Assembly: GCF_900114015.1 (NCBI RefSeq) | Contig: NZ_FORN01000017.1 | Coordinates: 1 to 64,000 of the forward strand | DNA from: Caulobacter sp. UNC279MFTsu5.1 | GTDB taxonomy: Bacteria; Pseudomonadota; Alphaproteobacteria; Caulobacterales; Caulobacteraceae | Direction of reading: 5' to 3' | Length of the DNA stretch: 64,000 nt | In this document: piece by piece, positions 16,442-25,606 of the stretch | Position numbering within the stretch: position 1 is the first letter of the stretch | Layout: each line of letters begins with the position of its first letter | Notes under the pieces: generated by a model | What the model was told of the DNA's origin: nothing | What the model saw: the letters and a program-made list of their open reading frames with translations, nothing else | The model's database searches: none | Position numbers and translations under genes: made by a program

Positions 16442-18349
16442 ATGCACCTGCCATCGGACTACGCCGCCGCTTCCCGTTGCTCCTGGCGGATGACCCTTCT
16501 CGCGGCCGGCCTCGGCGCCGCCCTGCTGATCCCGCCCCCGGCCGCCGTCGCCGGCGAGGTTCCCCTGGGCGCGCGCACCGTGGACCTGACGGCGCGCGAG
16601 CAGCCGATCGGCCAGTTCCTGCAGAACTTCTACAGCCAGGTCGGCGTACCGGTGGTGATCTCGTCCTCGGTGGCAGGCACGATCAACGGCGTCTTCAGGG
16701 GTCCGGCCGCCAAGATCGACGCCGACGTCGCCAAGGCCTTCGACCTAGTCACCTATTACGACGGCGGCGCGGCCTATGTTTACACCGCCTCGCAGCTGTC
16801 GAGCCGCAGCTTCCCGATCTCGGCCTCGGCCTCGCGGCGCGTCGACCGGGCGGCCCGGCAGCTGGGCATGCTCGACAACCGCAACACGCTGCGCGCCACG
16901 GGCGACATGCTGCTGGCCTCGGGCGCGCCGCGCTTCCTGCAGCAGATCGACGAGCTGGCGCGCGGCGGGGCCCAGGCCGAGGCCGCCGCCCCCACCCTGC
17001 AGTACCGGGTGTTCTACCTGCGCTACGGCTGGGCCGACGACGTGAACCTGACGGTGGGCTCCAAGCAGGTGACCATCCCTGGCGTCGCCTCGATCGTGCG
17101 CTCGCTGGTCAATTCCGATCCCAACGAGCGCTCCGGCGCCAGCGCCCGCAGCGAAAGCCTGATCCCGGCCGCCGTCCAGGGCCTGCGCGGCCAGGGCCTG
17201 GCCGCCCTGGGCACGCCCAACCCGGCCGGTCCCGGCTACGCCGGCGACCAGGGCACGCTGGGCATGCCCCTGGCCAGCGAGCAGACCGGCGTCTACTCGC
17301 CGCAGAACCCGGTCCGGATCCAGGCCGACTCCCGCCTCAACGCCGTCATCGTCCGCGACGTGGCCGAGCGGATGTCGGCCTATGAGGAGCTGGTCCGCGC
17401 CCTCGACGTCGAGCCGCAGCTGCTGGAGATCGAGGCGGCGATCATCGACATCGACACCACCAAGGCCCGGGACCTTGGGGTCAACTGGCGGTTCGACGAC
17501 GGCAACGGCGGGATCCAGTTCGGCCGCGGCCCCAACGCGCCGGCCGGTCTGGAAGACAGCAACCTGGTGCGGGGCAATACTTCGCCCAAGTCGGCCGCCG
17601 GCTTGGTGGCCTCGACCATCATCGGCGACGGCGACTATTTCTCGGCCCGCCTCAACGCCCTGGAGACCGAGGGCGTGGCCCGGGTGGTCTCGCGACCGCA
17701 GATCGTCACCCTGTCGAACGTCGAGGCGGTGTTCGAGAACACCCGCGACTTCTACGTCCGCCTGGCCGGCGAGCGCGACGTCGACCTGTTCAACGTCAGC
17801 AGCGGCACCACCCTGCGGGTCACGCCGCACGTCACGCGCGACAACAACCAGACCCGGATCCGCATGCTGGTCAGCATCGAGGACGGCGCCCTGACCAACG
17901 CCAGCGTCGACAACATCCCGGTGGTGCGGCGCTCGGCGCTGAACACCCAGGCCCTGATCGTCGAGGGCCAGAGCCTGCTGTTGGGCGGCATGACCGTGCA
18001 GTCCGACTCGACCGATTCCAGCAAGATCCCGGTTCTGGGCAGCATTCCGGGCCTGGGAAACCTGTTCAAGGTGCAGTCGCGCAGCAGCGGCCGCGTCGAG
18101 CGGATGTTCCTGATCACCCCGCGCCTGGCCTCGATCGGCGGGGGGCGGTCCGCGACCCAGGCGGGCCTGCGCTACGACGCCCCGGTCTCGGGCTTCGAGA
18201 ACGCGCCCCTGCCCCCGGCCCCGCCCCTGCCGGTCGACCGCAAGACGCCGGCGCGCGCGGCCAGGACCGGCCGCACGCCTCCTTCCGCCCCGCCGCCGAC
18301 GGCCCCGCCGGCCAGCGGCACGATGCAACCCATCCCCAACCCGAGTTAG
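16442..18349 (+). CDS. sctC: Outer-membrane secretin SctC
   Basis: A 635-residue secretin with a signal sequence ending near AVAGEVPLG. The N0/N1 domains occupy roughly residues 40-330, with ARTVDLTAREQPIGQFLQNF at the start as in YscC/HrcC. The C-terminal secretin barrel shows VSRPQIVTLSNVEAVF and the hallmark KIPVLGSIPGLGNLFK near residue 540. A Pro/Ala-rich tail of about 60 residues closes the protein. In some rhizobial systems the secretin is split in two; here it is a single chain. This gene is the strongest proof that the locus is an injectisome. Confidence 0.95.
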   Translation: MHLPSDYAAASRCSWRMTLLAAGLGAALLIPPPAAVAGEVPLGARTVDLTAREQPIGQFLQNFYSQVGVPVVISSSVAGTINGVFRGPAAKIDADVAKAFDLVTYYDGGAAYVYTASQLSSRSFPISASASRRVDRAARQLGMLDNRNTLRATGDMLLASGAPRFLQQIDELARGGAQAEAAAPTLQYRVFYLRYGWADDVNLTVGSKQVTIPGVASIVRSLVNSDPNERSGASARSESLIPAAVQGLRGQGLAALGTPNPAGPGYAGDQGTLGMPLASEQTGVYSPQNPVRIQADSRLNAVIVRDVAERMSAYEELVRALDVEPQLLEIEAAIIDIDTTKARDLGVNWRFDDGNGGIQFGRGPNAPAGLEDSNLVRGNTSPKSAAGLVASTIIGDGDYFSARLNALETEGVARVVSRPQIVTLSNVEAVFENTRDFYVRLAGERDVDLFNVSSGTTLRVTPHVTRDNNQTRIRMLVSIEDGALTNASVDNIPVVRRSALNTQALIVEGQSLLLGGMTVQSDSTDSSKIPVLGSIPGLGNLFKVQSRSSGRVERMFLITPRLASIGGGRSATQAGLRYDAPVSGFENAPLPPAPPLPVDRKTPARAARTGRTPPSAPPPTAPPASGTMQPIPNPS

Positions 18350-18354
18350 GCGCC

Positions 18355-19497
18355 ATGTTCGACACAGCCCTCGAAACCTCCTCGGAAACCCTCGTCCTCA
18401 AGGTGCTGACCGGCCGCGTGCGGGGCGCCTCCGCCCCGCTCGGCGACGGCCAGCCGATGGACCTCGGCCACGGCTTCGACGCCGACATCGTGCTGCGCGA
18501 TCCCAGCGCCAAGGGGATCCGCGCGCGGCTGACGGCGCGGGAGGACGCCGCCGACCTCGAGATCCTCGAAGGCGGCGCCGAGATGCTCGGCCACGTCCTG
18601 GTCGCCCCGTCCAAGGCCGTGCTGCCGTTCTACGTGCCGCTGCTGATCGGCGACAACGCCGTCGCCATCGGGCTGGAAGGCAGCCCCCGCTGGGCCGAGG
18701 CCGAACGGCTGCTGACCACCGCCCCACCCGGCGCGGCCCGCGACCTGGCCGACCTCGACCACGACTATGGCGAGACGATCGCCCGCCGCCTGTTCGACCG
18801 CGCCGTGACCTTCGTGCGCGGCACGCCGCATCTCGTGCCCGTCCTGGTGTTCGGCTCGGCCCTGGCCTGCGTGACCTACGCCGCCGCCAACGCCCCGATC
18901 TGGAGCGGCCCCCACGCCAGCGCCGGCCAGGTCCACGCCCTGCTGCGCGAGGAGGGCTACGGCGCCCTGGCCGTGAAGGCGGGCGAAGGCGACAAGCTGG
19001 TGATCGCCGGCGTGCTGAACCGCGAGGCCGACAAGGACCGCCTGCGCCAGATCGTCGACGCCCGCGACGTCCCGGCCCGCATCGAGGTCCAGACCAGCGA
19101 GTCCCTGGCCCAGAACGTCGAGGACGTCTTCATGGCCAACGGCCTGGCCGCCACCGCGCGTCCCAACGGCCTGGCGCGGGTGCAGGTGCAGGTCACCGGG
19201 CCGGCCGAAGAGGTCGCCAAGGTGCGGAAGGTGGCGCTGACCGACGTCCGGGGCCTGCGCGCCCTGGACATCTCGCGCGCCGACGGCGGCGGCGACCGGT
19301 TCGGCAAGGTGTTCGACGAGGGCCCCGGCAAGCGGGTGGTGTCGGTGGTCGGCGGCGACGCCGGCTACGTCGCGACCGCCGACGGCGCCCGCTACTTCGC
19401 CGGCGCGATGCTGCCGACCGGCGACCGCATCGTCGCCGTCGAGAGCCAGGCGGTGACGGTCGAGAAGGGCGGGGCCCAGACCAAGCTGATGTTCTGA
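18355..19497 (+). CDS. sctD: Inner-membrane ring protein SctD
   Basis: A 380-residue protein with the SctD/YscD architecture: N-terminal cytoplasmic FHA-like domain (about 10-115), one membrane helix around residues 160-180 (LVPVLVFGSALACVTYAAAN) and a periplasmic part of repeated small alpha/beta domains (SAGQVHALLREEGYGALAVK; IEVQTSESLAQNVEDVFMAN). It begins five bases after sctC. SctD sequences diverge widely, so the call rests on topology and position between secretin and needle/rod genes. Confidence 0.85.
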   Translation: MFDTALETSSETLVLKVLTGRVRGASAPLGDGQPMDLGHGFDADIVLRDPSAKGIRARLTAREDAADLEILEGGAEMLGHVLVAPSKAVLPFYVPLLIGDNAVAIGLEGSPRWAEAERLLTTAPPGAARDLADLDHDYGETIARRLFDRAVTFVRGTPHLVPVLVFGSALACVTYAAANAPIWSGPHASAGQVHALLREEGYGALAVKAGEGDKLVIAGVLNREADKDRLRQIVDARDVPARIEVQTSESLAQNVEDVFMANGLAATARPNGLARVQVQVTGPAEEVAKVRKVALTDVRGLRALDISRADGGGDRFGKVFDEGPGKRVVSVVGGDAGYVATADGARYFAGAMLPTGDRIVAVESQAVTVEKGGAQTKLMF

Positions 19498-19524
19498 AAT
19501 TCCAACCCGAGCAGGAGAACGATC

Positions 19525-19830
19525 ATGGCCGATGAAATCCAGGGGTTCGGCAACCTCTCCCTAGCCTCCACCCTTCAGGGCACGAACAACAGGAACCGCC
19601 CCGGCACCTGGTTCGAAGCCATGGCCCACGCCTGGGGCCAGACCCTCGACGCCCAGGCGGTCAAGATCACCGAACTGGCCGACCAGATCGGCCCGGGCGG
19701 CGAGGACAAGCCCTCGGTCATGGCCATGCTCACCGCCGAGAGCCTGCGCATGAACTTCATGGCCAATTCGGAATCCACCTCGGTCGACAGCGTCGGCCGG
19801 GCCCTCGAAACCATGGCCCGCAAGAACTAG
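19525..19830 (+). CDS. sctF: Putative needle protein SctF
   Basis: A 101-residue helical protein without signal or membrane segment, the size and build of needle subunits (two helices). Residues 69-101 (SLRMNFMANSESTSVDSVGR) resemble the SctF C-terminal helix that packs into the filament. It sits between sctD and sctI, the same place as yscF/pscF in Ysc-type loci. AGGAG is about nine bases ahead of the ATG. Sequence similarity to known needles is weak, so another small early substrate is possible. Confidence 0.65.
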   Translation: MADEIQGFGNLSLASTLQGTNNRNRPGTWFEAMAHAWGQTLDAQAVKITELADQIGPGGEDKPSVMAMLTAESLRMNFMANSESTSVDSVGRALETMARKN

Positions 19831-19855
19831 CGGCCCTCCAGTCGAAAGAGACGTC

Positions 19856-20251
19856 ATGTCCTTCGATCCCGTTTCGGCGGCGGCCGTGGTCGCCCCGCAG
19901 GAAGCCCAGGTCACCCAGGTCGGCTACGGCGCCACCCTGACCGACGCGGTCCAGTTCCAGAACGCCCTGCACACGGCCGGCGCCCAGGCGCCGTCGGGGC
20001 TCGCCGGCCCCGAGGCCCTGGCCCCGGCCATGAAGGGCGTCTTCAACCAGCTGGAGTTCGTCAACGGCCAGGCCTCGAACCTGGCGGCTCACGCCAAGGC
20101 CGCCGAGGCCAAGGGCGCGGCGATCACCCCCGGCGAGATGATCGGCCTGACCGTCCAGTGCCACGAGTTCATGTTCAACTGCCAGCTGACCTCGAACATC
20201 GCCAACCGCACGTCCGACGGCCTGCAGCAGCTGTTCCGGCAGCAGGCTTGA
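19856..20251 (+). CDS. sctI: Inner rod protein SctI
   Basis: A 131-residue protein whose C-terminal 45 residues carry the SctI/YscI pattern (ITPGEMIGLTVQCHEFMFNC followed by QLTSNIANRTSDGLQQL), a helix that in the family polymerises into the inner rod/needle adapter. The N-terminal half is Ala/Gln-rich and flexible. It directly precedes sctJ, the conserved I-J order. Two Cys in the helix are unusual for a rod subunit. Confidence 0.82.
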   Translation: MSFDPVSAAAVVAPQEAQVTQVGYGATLTDAVQFQNALHTAGAQAPSGLAGPEALAPAMKGVFNQLEFVNGQASNLAAHAKAAEAKGAAITPGEMIGLTVQCHEFMFNCQLTSNIANRTSDGLQQLFRQQA

Positions 20252-20263
20252 GGAGGGCGAGCC

Positions 20264-21004
20264 ATGCGCAGGAGCCTGCTGGCCGCCCTAGCCGCCGCCG
20301 CGCTGCTCCTTTCGGCCTGCGCCGAGAAGGAGCTCTACGGCGACCTTTCCGAACGCGAGGCCAACGAGATGGTCGCCGTGCTCCAGAACGCCGGGGTCTC
20401 GGCCGCCAAGAGCAGCAAGGACGGCAAGGTCTGGACCCTCAAGACCCGGCCCGAGCAGTTCTCGTCCGCCGTCGCCGTGCTGCACGACCAGGGCTATCCC
20501 CGCGACAAGTTCGAGAGCCTGGGCGACGTCTTCAAGAAGGAGGGTTTCGTCTCCTCGCCGATGGAGCAGCGGGCGCGGCTGATGTACGGCCTCAGCCAGG
20601 AGCTGAGCCAGACCATCTCGTCGATCGACGGCGTGGTCCAGGCCCGGGTGCACATCGCCGTGCCCGAGGCCGATCCCCTGGCCGAGACCCAGAAGCCGTC
20701 CTCGGCCTCGGTGTTCATCCGTCACAACCCCGACGTCGACCTCTCCGGCCAGGTCGGCTCGATCAAGGCGCTGGTCACCAACTCGATCGAGGGTCTGCCC
20801 TACGACAAGGTGACGGTGGTGATGTTCCCGGCCCGGCCGGTGATGACCCAGGCCCAGCCCTCGGCCGTCAAGTCCCTGACCGTGCCGGTCCTCGCCGTGG
20901 TGCTGGCCGTGGGCGGGGTCGGCGCCTATCTGCTGACCCGCCGTCCGAAGAAGAAACCCCGCCCCGCCCTGCGCGCCGTCGAGACCGAGAGGCCGGCGGC
21001 ATGA
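20264..21004 (+). CDS. sctJ: Inner-membrane ring lipoprotein SctJ
   Basis: A 246-residue YscJ/HrcJ/PrgK-family lipoprotein. The signal peptide ends at LLLSAC, then CAEKELYGDLSEREANEMVA, the canonical start of SctJ. Two RBM domains follow; YDKVTVVMFPARPV marks the end of the second. A C-terminal membrane helix (VLAVVLAVGGVGAYLL, about residues 207-225) and a basic tail complete the protein. It builds the periplasmic-side inner ring with SctD. The TGA overlaps the next ATG. Confidence 0.95.
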   Translation: MRRSLLAALAAAALLLSACAEKELYGDLSEREANEMVAVLQNAGVSAAKSSKDGKVWTLKTRPEQFSSAVAVLHDQGYPRDKFESLGDVFKKEGFVSSPMEQRARLMYGLSQELSQTISSIDGVVQARVHIAVPEADPLAETQKPSSASVFIRHNPDVDLSGQVGSIKALVTNSIEGLPYDKVTVVMFPARPVMTQAQPSAVKSLTVPVLAVVLAVGGVGAYLLTRRPKKKPRPALRAVETERPAA

Positions 21005-21579
21005 GCGGCGCGGACGCCCGAGCCCGGATCGTCGCCCAGGCGCGCGTGCTGGACGCCGTCGGCGGCCTGCCCACGCTGGGCGGCCGGGCGCGCCGCCTGT
21101 CGCGTCGGCTGGCCGAGCGCGCGGGGCGCGGCCCCGCCCCCGCGGTCGCCTTCGCCGACGCCGCCGCCCTGCCCGACTGGGCGTCCTGGCCGGCCGAGCG
21201 CCGCGACCTGTTCGTCCACCTGGCCGCCGCCATGGCCTGCGCGCCCGCGCTCGGCCGCATCATCGACGGCCGCGTGCTGGCCCGTCTGGCCCGCCGGCTG
21301 GGCGAGGTCGCCCTGGACGCCGTGCTGGCCACCCCGGCCGGCCTGATCCCGCCTTCGCCCTGCGACACCGCCCTGGTCAGCGACGAGGGCCTGCGCGACC
21401 TGGGCGCGGCGGTGCTGCTGTCCGAGCTCGCCGACCGCCCGGCCCTGGCGATCCGCCTGGCCCATCTGCTGGACGCCCAGCCCTGGCCTCTGCCGACCGC
21501 CGTCGGCCAGGCCGCCCTGCACGCGGCGCGCGGGAGCTTGTTGGCGATCGAGGCCGGCCGGCCGGAGGCCGCCGCATGA
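21001..21579 (+). CDS. sctK: Sorting-platform accessory protein SctK
   Basis: A 192-residue Ala/Arg/Leu-rich cytoplasmic protein lying exactly between sctJ and sctL, where sctK (yscK/nolU/orgA-like) is found. SctK links the SctQ pods to the SctD ring in the family. Similarity is too weak for a motif-based call, so identity rests on position, size and lack of signal or membrane segments. ATGA overlaps on both ends show tight coupling. Confidence 0.6.
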   Translation: MSGADARARIVAQARVLDAVGGLPTLGGRARRLSRRLAERAGRGPAPAVAFADAAALPDWASWPAERRDLFVHLAAAMACAPALGRIIDGRVLARLARRLGEVALDAVLATPAGLIPPSPCDTALVSDEGLRDLGAAVLLSELADRPALAIRLAHLLDAQPWPLPTAVGQAALHAARGSLLAIEAGRPEAAA

Positions 21580-22172
21580 GCTACCTGCTGCTCGCCTCCG
21601 CCCCCTCCGCGGTCCTGCTGACCGACGACCCGATCCTGCGCCGCGAGGACGTCGCTCGCCTGACCCAGGCCACGGAGATCGTCGCCGGGCTCGAAGCCCA
21701 CCGCCAGGCCGCCCGCGACGTCGCCGTCGCCGAAGGCTTCGCCCAAGGCCGCGCCGAGGGCGCCGCCAAGGCCGCCCGGGAGACCGCCGAGACCCTGGCC
21801 GGCGTCCACAACGCCCTGCAAGCCGAACGCGCCCGCCTGCGCGCTTCGTCCGCGGCCCTGGCGCTGGACATCGTCCGCCGTATCGCCGCCGGCCTGGCCC
21901 CCGAGGAGGTGCTGGCCGCCCTGGCCGAGCAGGCCGCCCGCGACCTGCTGCCCGAAGAGCCGATCGGCGTCCGTGTCGCGCCCGAGGCGGTCGGCGCCGT
22001 CAGCCGCCGCCTGTGGCCGATCGGGGCGCGGATCGAGGTGCAGGGCGATCCGGACCTGGCGGCCGGCGACTGCGTGCTCGACACCCCGTCGGGCCGAACC
22101 CACGCCGGGCTCGACGTCCAGCTGAAAGCCCTGGAGAGCGTGTTCGCCAGTCGCGACGAGGCCGCCGCATGA
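21576..22172 (+). CDS. sctL: ATPase stator protein SctL
   Basis: A 198-residue FliH/YscL/NolV-like protein. An Ala/Glu/Arg-rich helical region (about residues 35-90, AEGFAQGRAEGAAKAARETA) is the typical coiled stalk, followed by a C-terminal domain with VLAALAEQAARDLLPEEPIG and VQGDPDLAAGDCVLDTPSG; the last motif (GDC-hydrophobic-hydrophobic-ETP/DTPSG) is diagnostic of FliH/SctL. It dimerises and holds the ATPase SctN encoded next. ATG overlaps the sctK stop. Confidence 0.9.
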   Translation: MSYLLLASAPSAVLLTDDPILRREDVARLTQATEIVAGLEAHRQAARDVAVAEGFAQGRAEGAAKAARETAETLAGVHNALQAERARLRASSAALALDIVRRIAAGLAPEEVLAALAEQAARDLLPEEPIGVRVAPEAVGAVSRRLWPIGARIEVQGDPDLAAGDCVLDTPSGRTHAGLDVQLKALESVFASRDEAAA

Positions 22173-23482
22173 CCGCGTCCGACGCCATCCTGCGCGACGC
22201 CCTGCGCCACGCCCGCACCGTCGAGCGGCGCGGGCGCGTGGTCCAGGCGTTTGGCACCACCATCCGCGCCACCGGCCTGGATGCCCGCATCGGCCAGGAG
22301 TGCGAGATCATCGACCGCGCCAGCGGCGGCCGGGTGAAGGCCCAGGTGGTCGGCTTCCAGGACGGCGCGGCCATCCTGACGCCCCTGACCCGGCTGGAGG
22401 GCCTGTCGATCGACGCCGAGGTGTTGGCCGGCCCGCGCCGCAGCGAGATCGGCGTCGGCGACGGCCTGCTGGGCCGGGTGCTGGACGCCCACGGCGAACC
22501 GCTGGACGGCCTGGGCCCGATCACCGGTCCGCTGCGCCCGCAAGCAGTCTATGGCGAGGCCCCCAATCCCCTGGCGCGCGCGCCGATCGACACCGTGTTC
22601 GCCACCGGCGTGCGCAGCGTGGACACGATGCTGACCACCGGCGAGGGCCAGCGCGTCGGGGTGTTCGCCATGGCCGGCGGCGGCAAGTCGACCCTGCTGG
22701 GCATGTTCGCCCGCCACGCCCAGGCCGACGTCAACGTCATCGCCCTGATCGGCGAACGCGGTCGCGAAGTGCGCGAGTTCCTCGACGACTGCCTGGGCCC
22801 CGAGGGCCTGGCGCGCTCGGTGGTGATCGTCTCGACCTCGGATCGGCCTGCCATGGAGCGGGTGCGCGCCGCCCATGTCGCCACCGCCATCGCCGAAGGC
22901 TTCCGGGCCCGGGGCCGCAAGGTCATGTTGCAGATGGACAGCGTCACCCGCTTCGCCCGCGCCCTGCGCGAGATCGGCCTGTCGGTGGGCGAGCCGGCCG
23001 TGCGCCGGGGCTTTCCGCCCTCGGTGTTCGCCGAACTGCCGCGCCTGTTCGAGCGGGCCGGCGCGGCCGACGGCGGCGCCATCACCGCCTTCTACACCGT
23101 GCTGGTCGAGGACGAGGACGGCGGCGATCCGGTCGGCGAGGAGGTCCGCTCGATCCTGGACGGCCACATCTATCTGTCACGCAAGCTGGGCCAAGCCGGG
23201 CGCTATCCGGCCATCGACGTCGCCGCCAGCCTCAGCCGCGTCTTTCCCCGCGTGGTTTCGGCCGAGCACCAGGCCCAGGCGGCCCGGGTGCGCGGCTGGA
23301 TGGCTAAGTACGCCGACATCGAGTTCCTGTTGCAGATCGGCGAGTACAAGCCGGGCGGCGACCCGCTGGCCGATGTCGCCATCGCCAAGCGGCCGGCGAT
23401 CGAGGCCCTGCTGCGCCAGGACCCGCACCAGCGCGTCGCCCTCTCCGACGCCTTCGCCGCCCTTGCGGAGACCGCCGCATGA
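22169..23482 (+). CDS. sctN: Type III secretion ATPase SctN
   Basis: A 437-residue FliI/YscN-family ATPase of the F1-beta type. The P-loop is AMAGGGKST at residues 167-175, the catalytic Glu region ALIGERGREVREF near 192-204, and Walker B VMLQMDSVTRFA near 252-263. It unfolds substrate-chaperone complexes at the cytoplasmic entrance. The start at 22169 overlaps the sctL stop; an upstream in-frame extension is rejected because it lies inside sctL. Length is normal. Confidence 0.95.
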   Translation: MTASDAILRDALRHARTVERRGRVVQAFGTTIRATGLDARIGQECEIIDRASGGRVKAQVVGFQDGAAILTPLTRLEGLSIDAEVLAGPRRSEIGVGDGLLGRVLDAHGEPLDGLGPITGPLRPQAVYGEAPNPLARAPIDTVFATGVRSVDTMLTTGEGQRVGVFAMAGGGKSTLLGMFARHAQADVNVIALIGERGREVREFLDDCLGPEGLARSVVIVSTSDRPAMERVRAAHVATAIAEGFRARGRKVMLQMDSVTRFARALREIGLSVGEPAVRRGFPPSVFAELPRLFERAGAADGGAITAFYTVLVEDEDGGDPVGEEVRSILDGHIYLSRKLGQAGRYPAIDVAASLSRVFPRVVSAEHQAQAARVRGWMAKYADIEFLLQIGEYKPGGDPLADVAIAKRPAIEALLRQDPHQRVALSDAFAALAETAA

Positions 23483-23958
23483 ACCCGCGCCGCCGGCTGG
23501 ACATCCTGACCCCCGTGGTCCGCCTGCGCGAGCGGCGGGTCGAGGTGGCCCGCCTGGAGGCCGTCGCGGCCCGCGACGCCCTGGCCGCCGCCGAGGACGC
23601 CCTGGCCGCCCGCGAGCGGGCCATCGCCGCCCACGACGCCGCGCTGGCCCGCCTCGACGCCTGGTTCGCCGAAGGCCTGTCCGGCTCGGCCGCCATGGTC
23701 GAGACCGCCCTGGCCCGCCGCGAGATGGTCGCGGACGCCCGGGCGCGCGACGTCGCGCTGCGCGACCAGGACCGCCTGGCCGTGCAGCAGGCGCGCGAGG
23801 ATCTCGACACGGCCCTGCGCGTGCTGGTGCGCGCCCAGGGCCGGTTCGAGGCGATGAGCGGCCAGCGCGACCACGCCCGCTGGGCCCTGCTGGCCCAGCG
23901 CGACGAACGCCAGCAGCAGGAACTCGAGGACCTGCCCGCCCGGAGGGCCGCACGATGA
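23479..23958 (+). CDS. sctO: ATPase central stalk protein SctO
   Basis: A 159-residue protein that is almost entirely helical coiled coil, rich in Ala, Arg, Glu and Asp (e.g. LRERRVEVARLEAVAARDAL), as FliJ/YscO/RhcZ proteins are. It sits directly after sctN with an ATGA overlap, its standard place. It is assumed to form the rotor-like stalk inside the SctN hexamer. Confidence 0.82.
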   Translation: MNPRRRLDILTPVVRLRERRVEVARLEAVAARDALAAAEDALAARERAIAAHDAALARLDAWFAEGLSGSAAMVETALARREMVADARARDVALRDQDRLAVQQAREDLDTALRVLVRAQGRFEAMSGQRDHARWALLAQRDERQQQELEDLPARRAAR

Positions 23959-24617
23959 CCACCACTCGCGACGTCTCGACCACCGAGCGCCCGGCCACGC
24001 CTCAGCGGATCGCGGCCAGCGAACCCGCCACGCCTTGGCGCGGGGCCGAGTTCAACGCCGCCCTCCAGCAGGCGGCCGAACGCCACGCCCCCGTAGCGCG
24101 CCAACAATCGTCCCGCGCCGAGCGCGAAGACGAGGACCGCACCGAAGACGGCGCCGACCTGGCCGCCCTGTTCGGCCCCGCCCACGACTTCAAGGCCGCC
24201 GAGACCGCCACGACCGACAAGGCGCCGGTCGAGGGCGTCGGGACGCCCGGCGCGGCGGCCCATGGCGCGACCGAACCGGTCGTCGTCCAACTGCCGGCCG
24301 GAGCCGCCGGCGCGGAGATCGAGGCCTTCGCCGCGGCCATGGAAAAGGCCTGGCTGGCCGCTGGCGGCAACGCGTCCAAGGGCGTGGCCATGGGCTTGGC
24401 CGATCGCGGTTCGCCGCTGACCGGCCTTGGGCTGGCGCGCGGCGCCGACGGCTCGCTGTCCCTGACCCTGGCCGCCCATCCCCACGCCACGCCCGAGGTG
24501 ACCAAGGCGCTGGAAGCCCTGCGCAAACGCCTGGAGGTGCGAGGCCTGGCCCTGGCCGATCTGCAGGTCGAGGCGGACGACGGCGACTTCGAGCGCCTGA
24601 TCCCGAAGGTGCGCTGA
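23955..24617 (+). CDS. sctP: Needle-length/substrate-switch protein SctP
   Basis: A 220-residue protein with a polar, disordered N-terminal half (Thr/Ala/Glu-rich) and a folded C-terminal half (about 95-215) with GSLSLTLAAHPHATPEVTKA and EVRGLALADLQVEADDGDFE, which resembles the T3S4/HpaP-like C-terminal domain. It follows sctO with an ATGA overlap, the normal place for SctP, which measures needle length and acts on SctU. It is shorter than YscP, close to HpaP-type proteins. It ends the long operon; the next gene is convergent. Confidence 0.75.
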   Translation: MTTTRDVSTTERPATPQRIAASEPATPWRGAEFNAALQQAAERHAPVARQQSSRAEREDEDRTEDGADLAALFGPAHDFKAAETATTDKAPVEGVGTPGAAAHGATEPVVVQLPAGAAGAEIEAFAAAMEKAWLAAGGNASKGVAMGLADRGSPLTGLGLARGADGSLSLTLAAHPHATPEVTKALEALRKRLEVRGLALADLQVEADDGDFERLIPKVR

Positions 24618-24646
24618 TGAGCTCGGTCCTTCAGCAGGCGACGCGG

Positions 24647-25309
24647 TCAGCGGAGCGGAAGCCCCCAGCGCGTCGCGCCCCGGTCGGCCTCGGCCGTGCG
24701 GGCCACGGCCCGCGCGACTTCGGCCGGCGCGTCGCCGGCCGCCCAGCGCTCGGCCAGGGTTTCGATCAGCCGCCGGGTCTGGGCGTTGTGCAGGCCCTCG
24801 GTCGGGTCGCCGGCGTCGGCGCGCAGCTTGTCGACATAGAGGGCCGCGGCCCGGGGCGAGGCCGAGACCAGGTCGATCAGATAGGTCGCGGCGGTCTCGA
24901 AGGCCTCGCCGCTGAGGGTCTCGTCGCTGACGTCGCGCACCAGCCAGACGCAGAGGAATTCCAGAGGACCGACATTGCGGCTGTTGGTGCGCAGCGGACC
25001 GTCCAGGCCGCCCAGGCCCGCGAAGCCGCCAGCGCCCCAGGCCGGCAGCCGCGTCGAGGGCAGGCGCGCCGTCATCAGGGCCTGGGCCAGGGCGTCGGCG
25101 ACCAGAACCTTGACCGCCTGATCGCCGAAATGGTCGACGGCGGCCAGCAGCTTGGCGAAGCCGGGATACAGCGCCTCGCCCAGGTCGAGGCACACGCGCT
25201 CCAGCACGTCGACCCGGCCGTCGAGGGTGGACTGCGCCTGCAGCCCCTCGACCAGGGCCTGGGCGGCGCCGAACCAGTCCGGTTCGGCCTTGAGGATGCG
25301 TTCGGCCAT
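24647..25309 (-). CDS. Hypothetical cytoplasmic protein in the type III island
   Basis: A 220-residue acidic, mostly helical protein with several Trp residues and no signal or membrane segment. N-terminal MAERILKAEPDWFGAAQALV and later LEFLCVWLVRDVSDETLSGE show alternating amphipathic helices. I do not recognise a family. It lies 18 bases after the 76-residue gene at 25328, so the two form a minus-strand operon probably driven by box E. Partnering with a small secreted protein, for example as chaperone or regulator, is possible but unproven. Confidence 0.65.
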   Translation of the reverse strand: MAERILKAEPDWFGAAQALVEGLQAQSTLDGRVDVLERVCLDLGEALYPGFAKLLAAVDHFGDQAVKVLVADALAQALMTARLPSTRLPAWGAGGFAGLGGLDGPLRTNSRNVGPLEFLCVWLVRDVSDETLSGEAFETAATYLIDLVSASPRAAALYVDKLRADAGDPTEGLHNAQTRRLIETLAERWAAGDAPAEVARAVARTAEADRGATRWGLPLR

Positions 25310-25327
25310 GACGCCGGGAAGCTAGCC

Positions 25328-25558
25328 TCAGCCGAAGCCGTTGTCGCGGGCGTCGGTGAGGCGGTCGCTGACCGCGCGGGCCGTGCTGTCCAGATCGCGA
25401 TGGGCGGAGGACAGGCTCAAGCCCCCTTCCTGCCGCGAGAAGGCCGAGAAGTCGCCGAACGCCTGGCCCTGCCGGCCGGCGGCGGACGGCGCGGCGCTGT
25501 CCAGGCCCCGGGTCCAGACGCCGGAGACGGCGTTGGCGTCGATGCGGATGGTGGACAT
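25328..25558 (-). CDS. Small hydrophilic protein behind box E, candidate secreted substrate
   Basis: A 76-residue protein starting MSTIRIDANAVSGVWTRGLD, rich in Ser, Ala, Gly and Asp, without signal peptide or membrane segment. The N-terminus, polar and low in charge clusters, would suit a type III export signal. The predicted C-terminal helix (AHRDLDSTARAVSDRLTDAR) recalls small needle-like or chaperone-type helices but matches no family. Box E lies 49 bases upstream. First gene of a two-gene minus-strand operon. Confidence 0.6.
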   Translation of the reverse strand: MSTIRIDANAVSGVWTRGLDSAAPSAAGRQGQAFGDFSAFSRQEGGLSLSSAHRDLDSTARAVSDRLTDARDNGFG

Positions 25559-25606
25559 GGCGGACTCCTTCGCACCTTGGATACGGCTGAGAACGCACGG
25601 ACGCCA

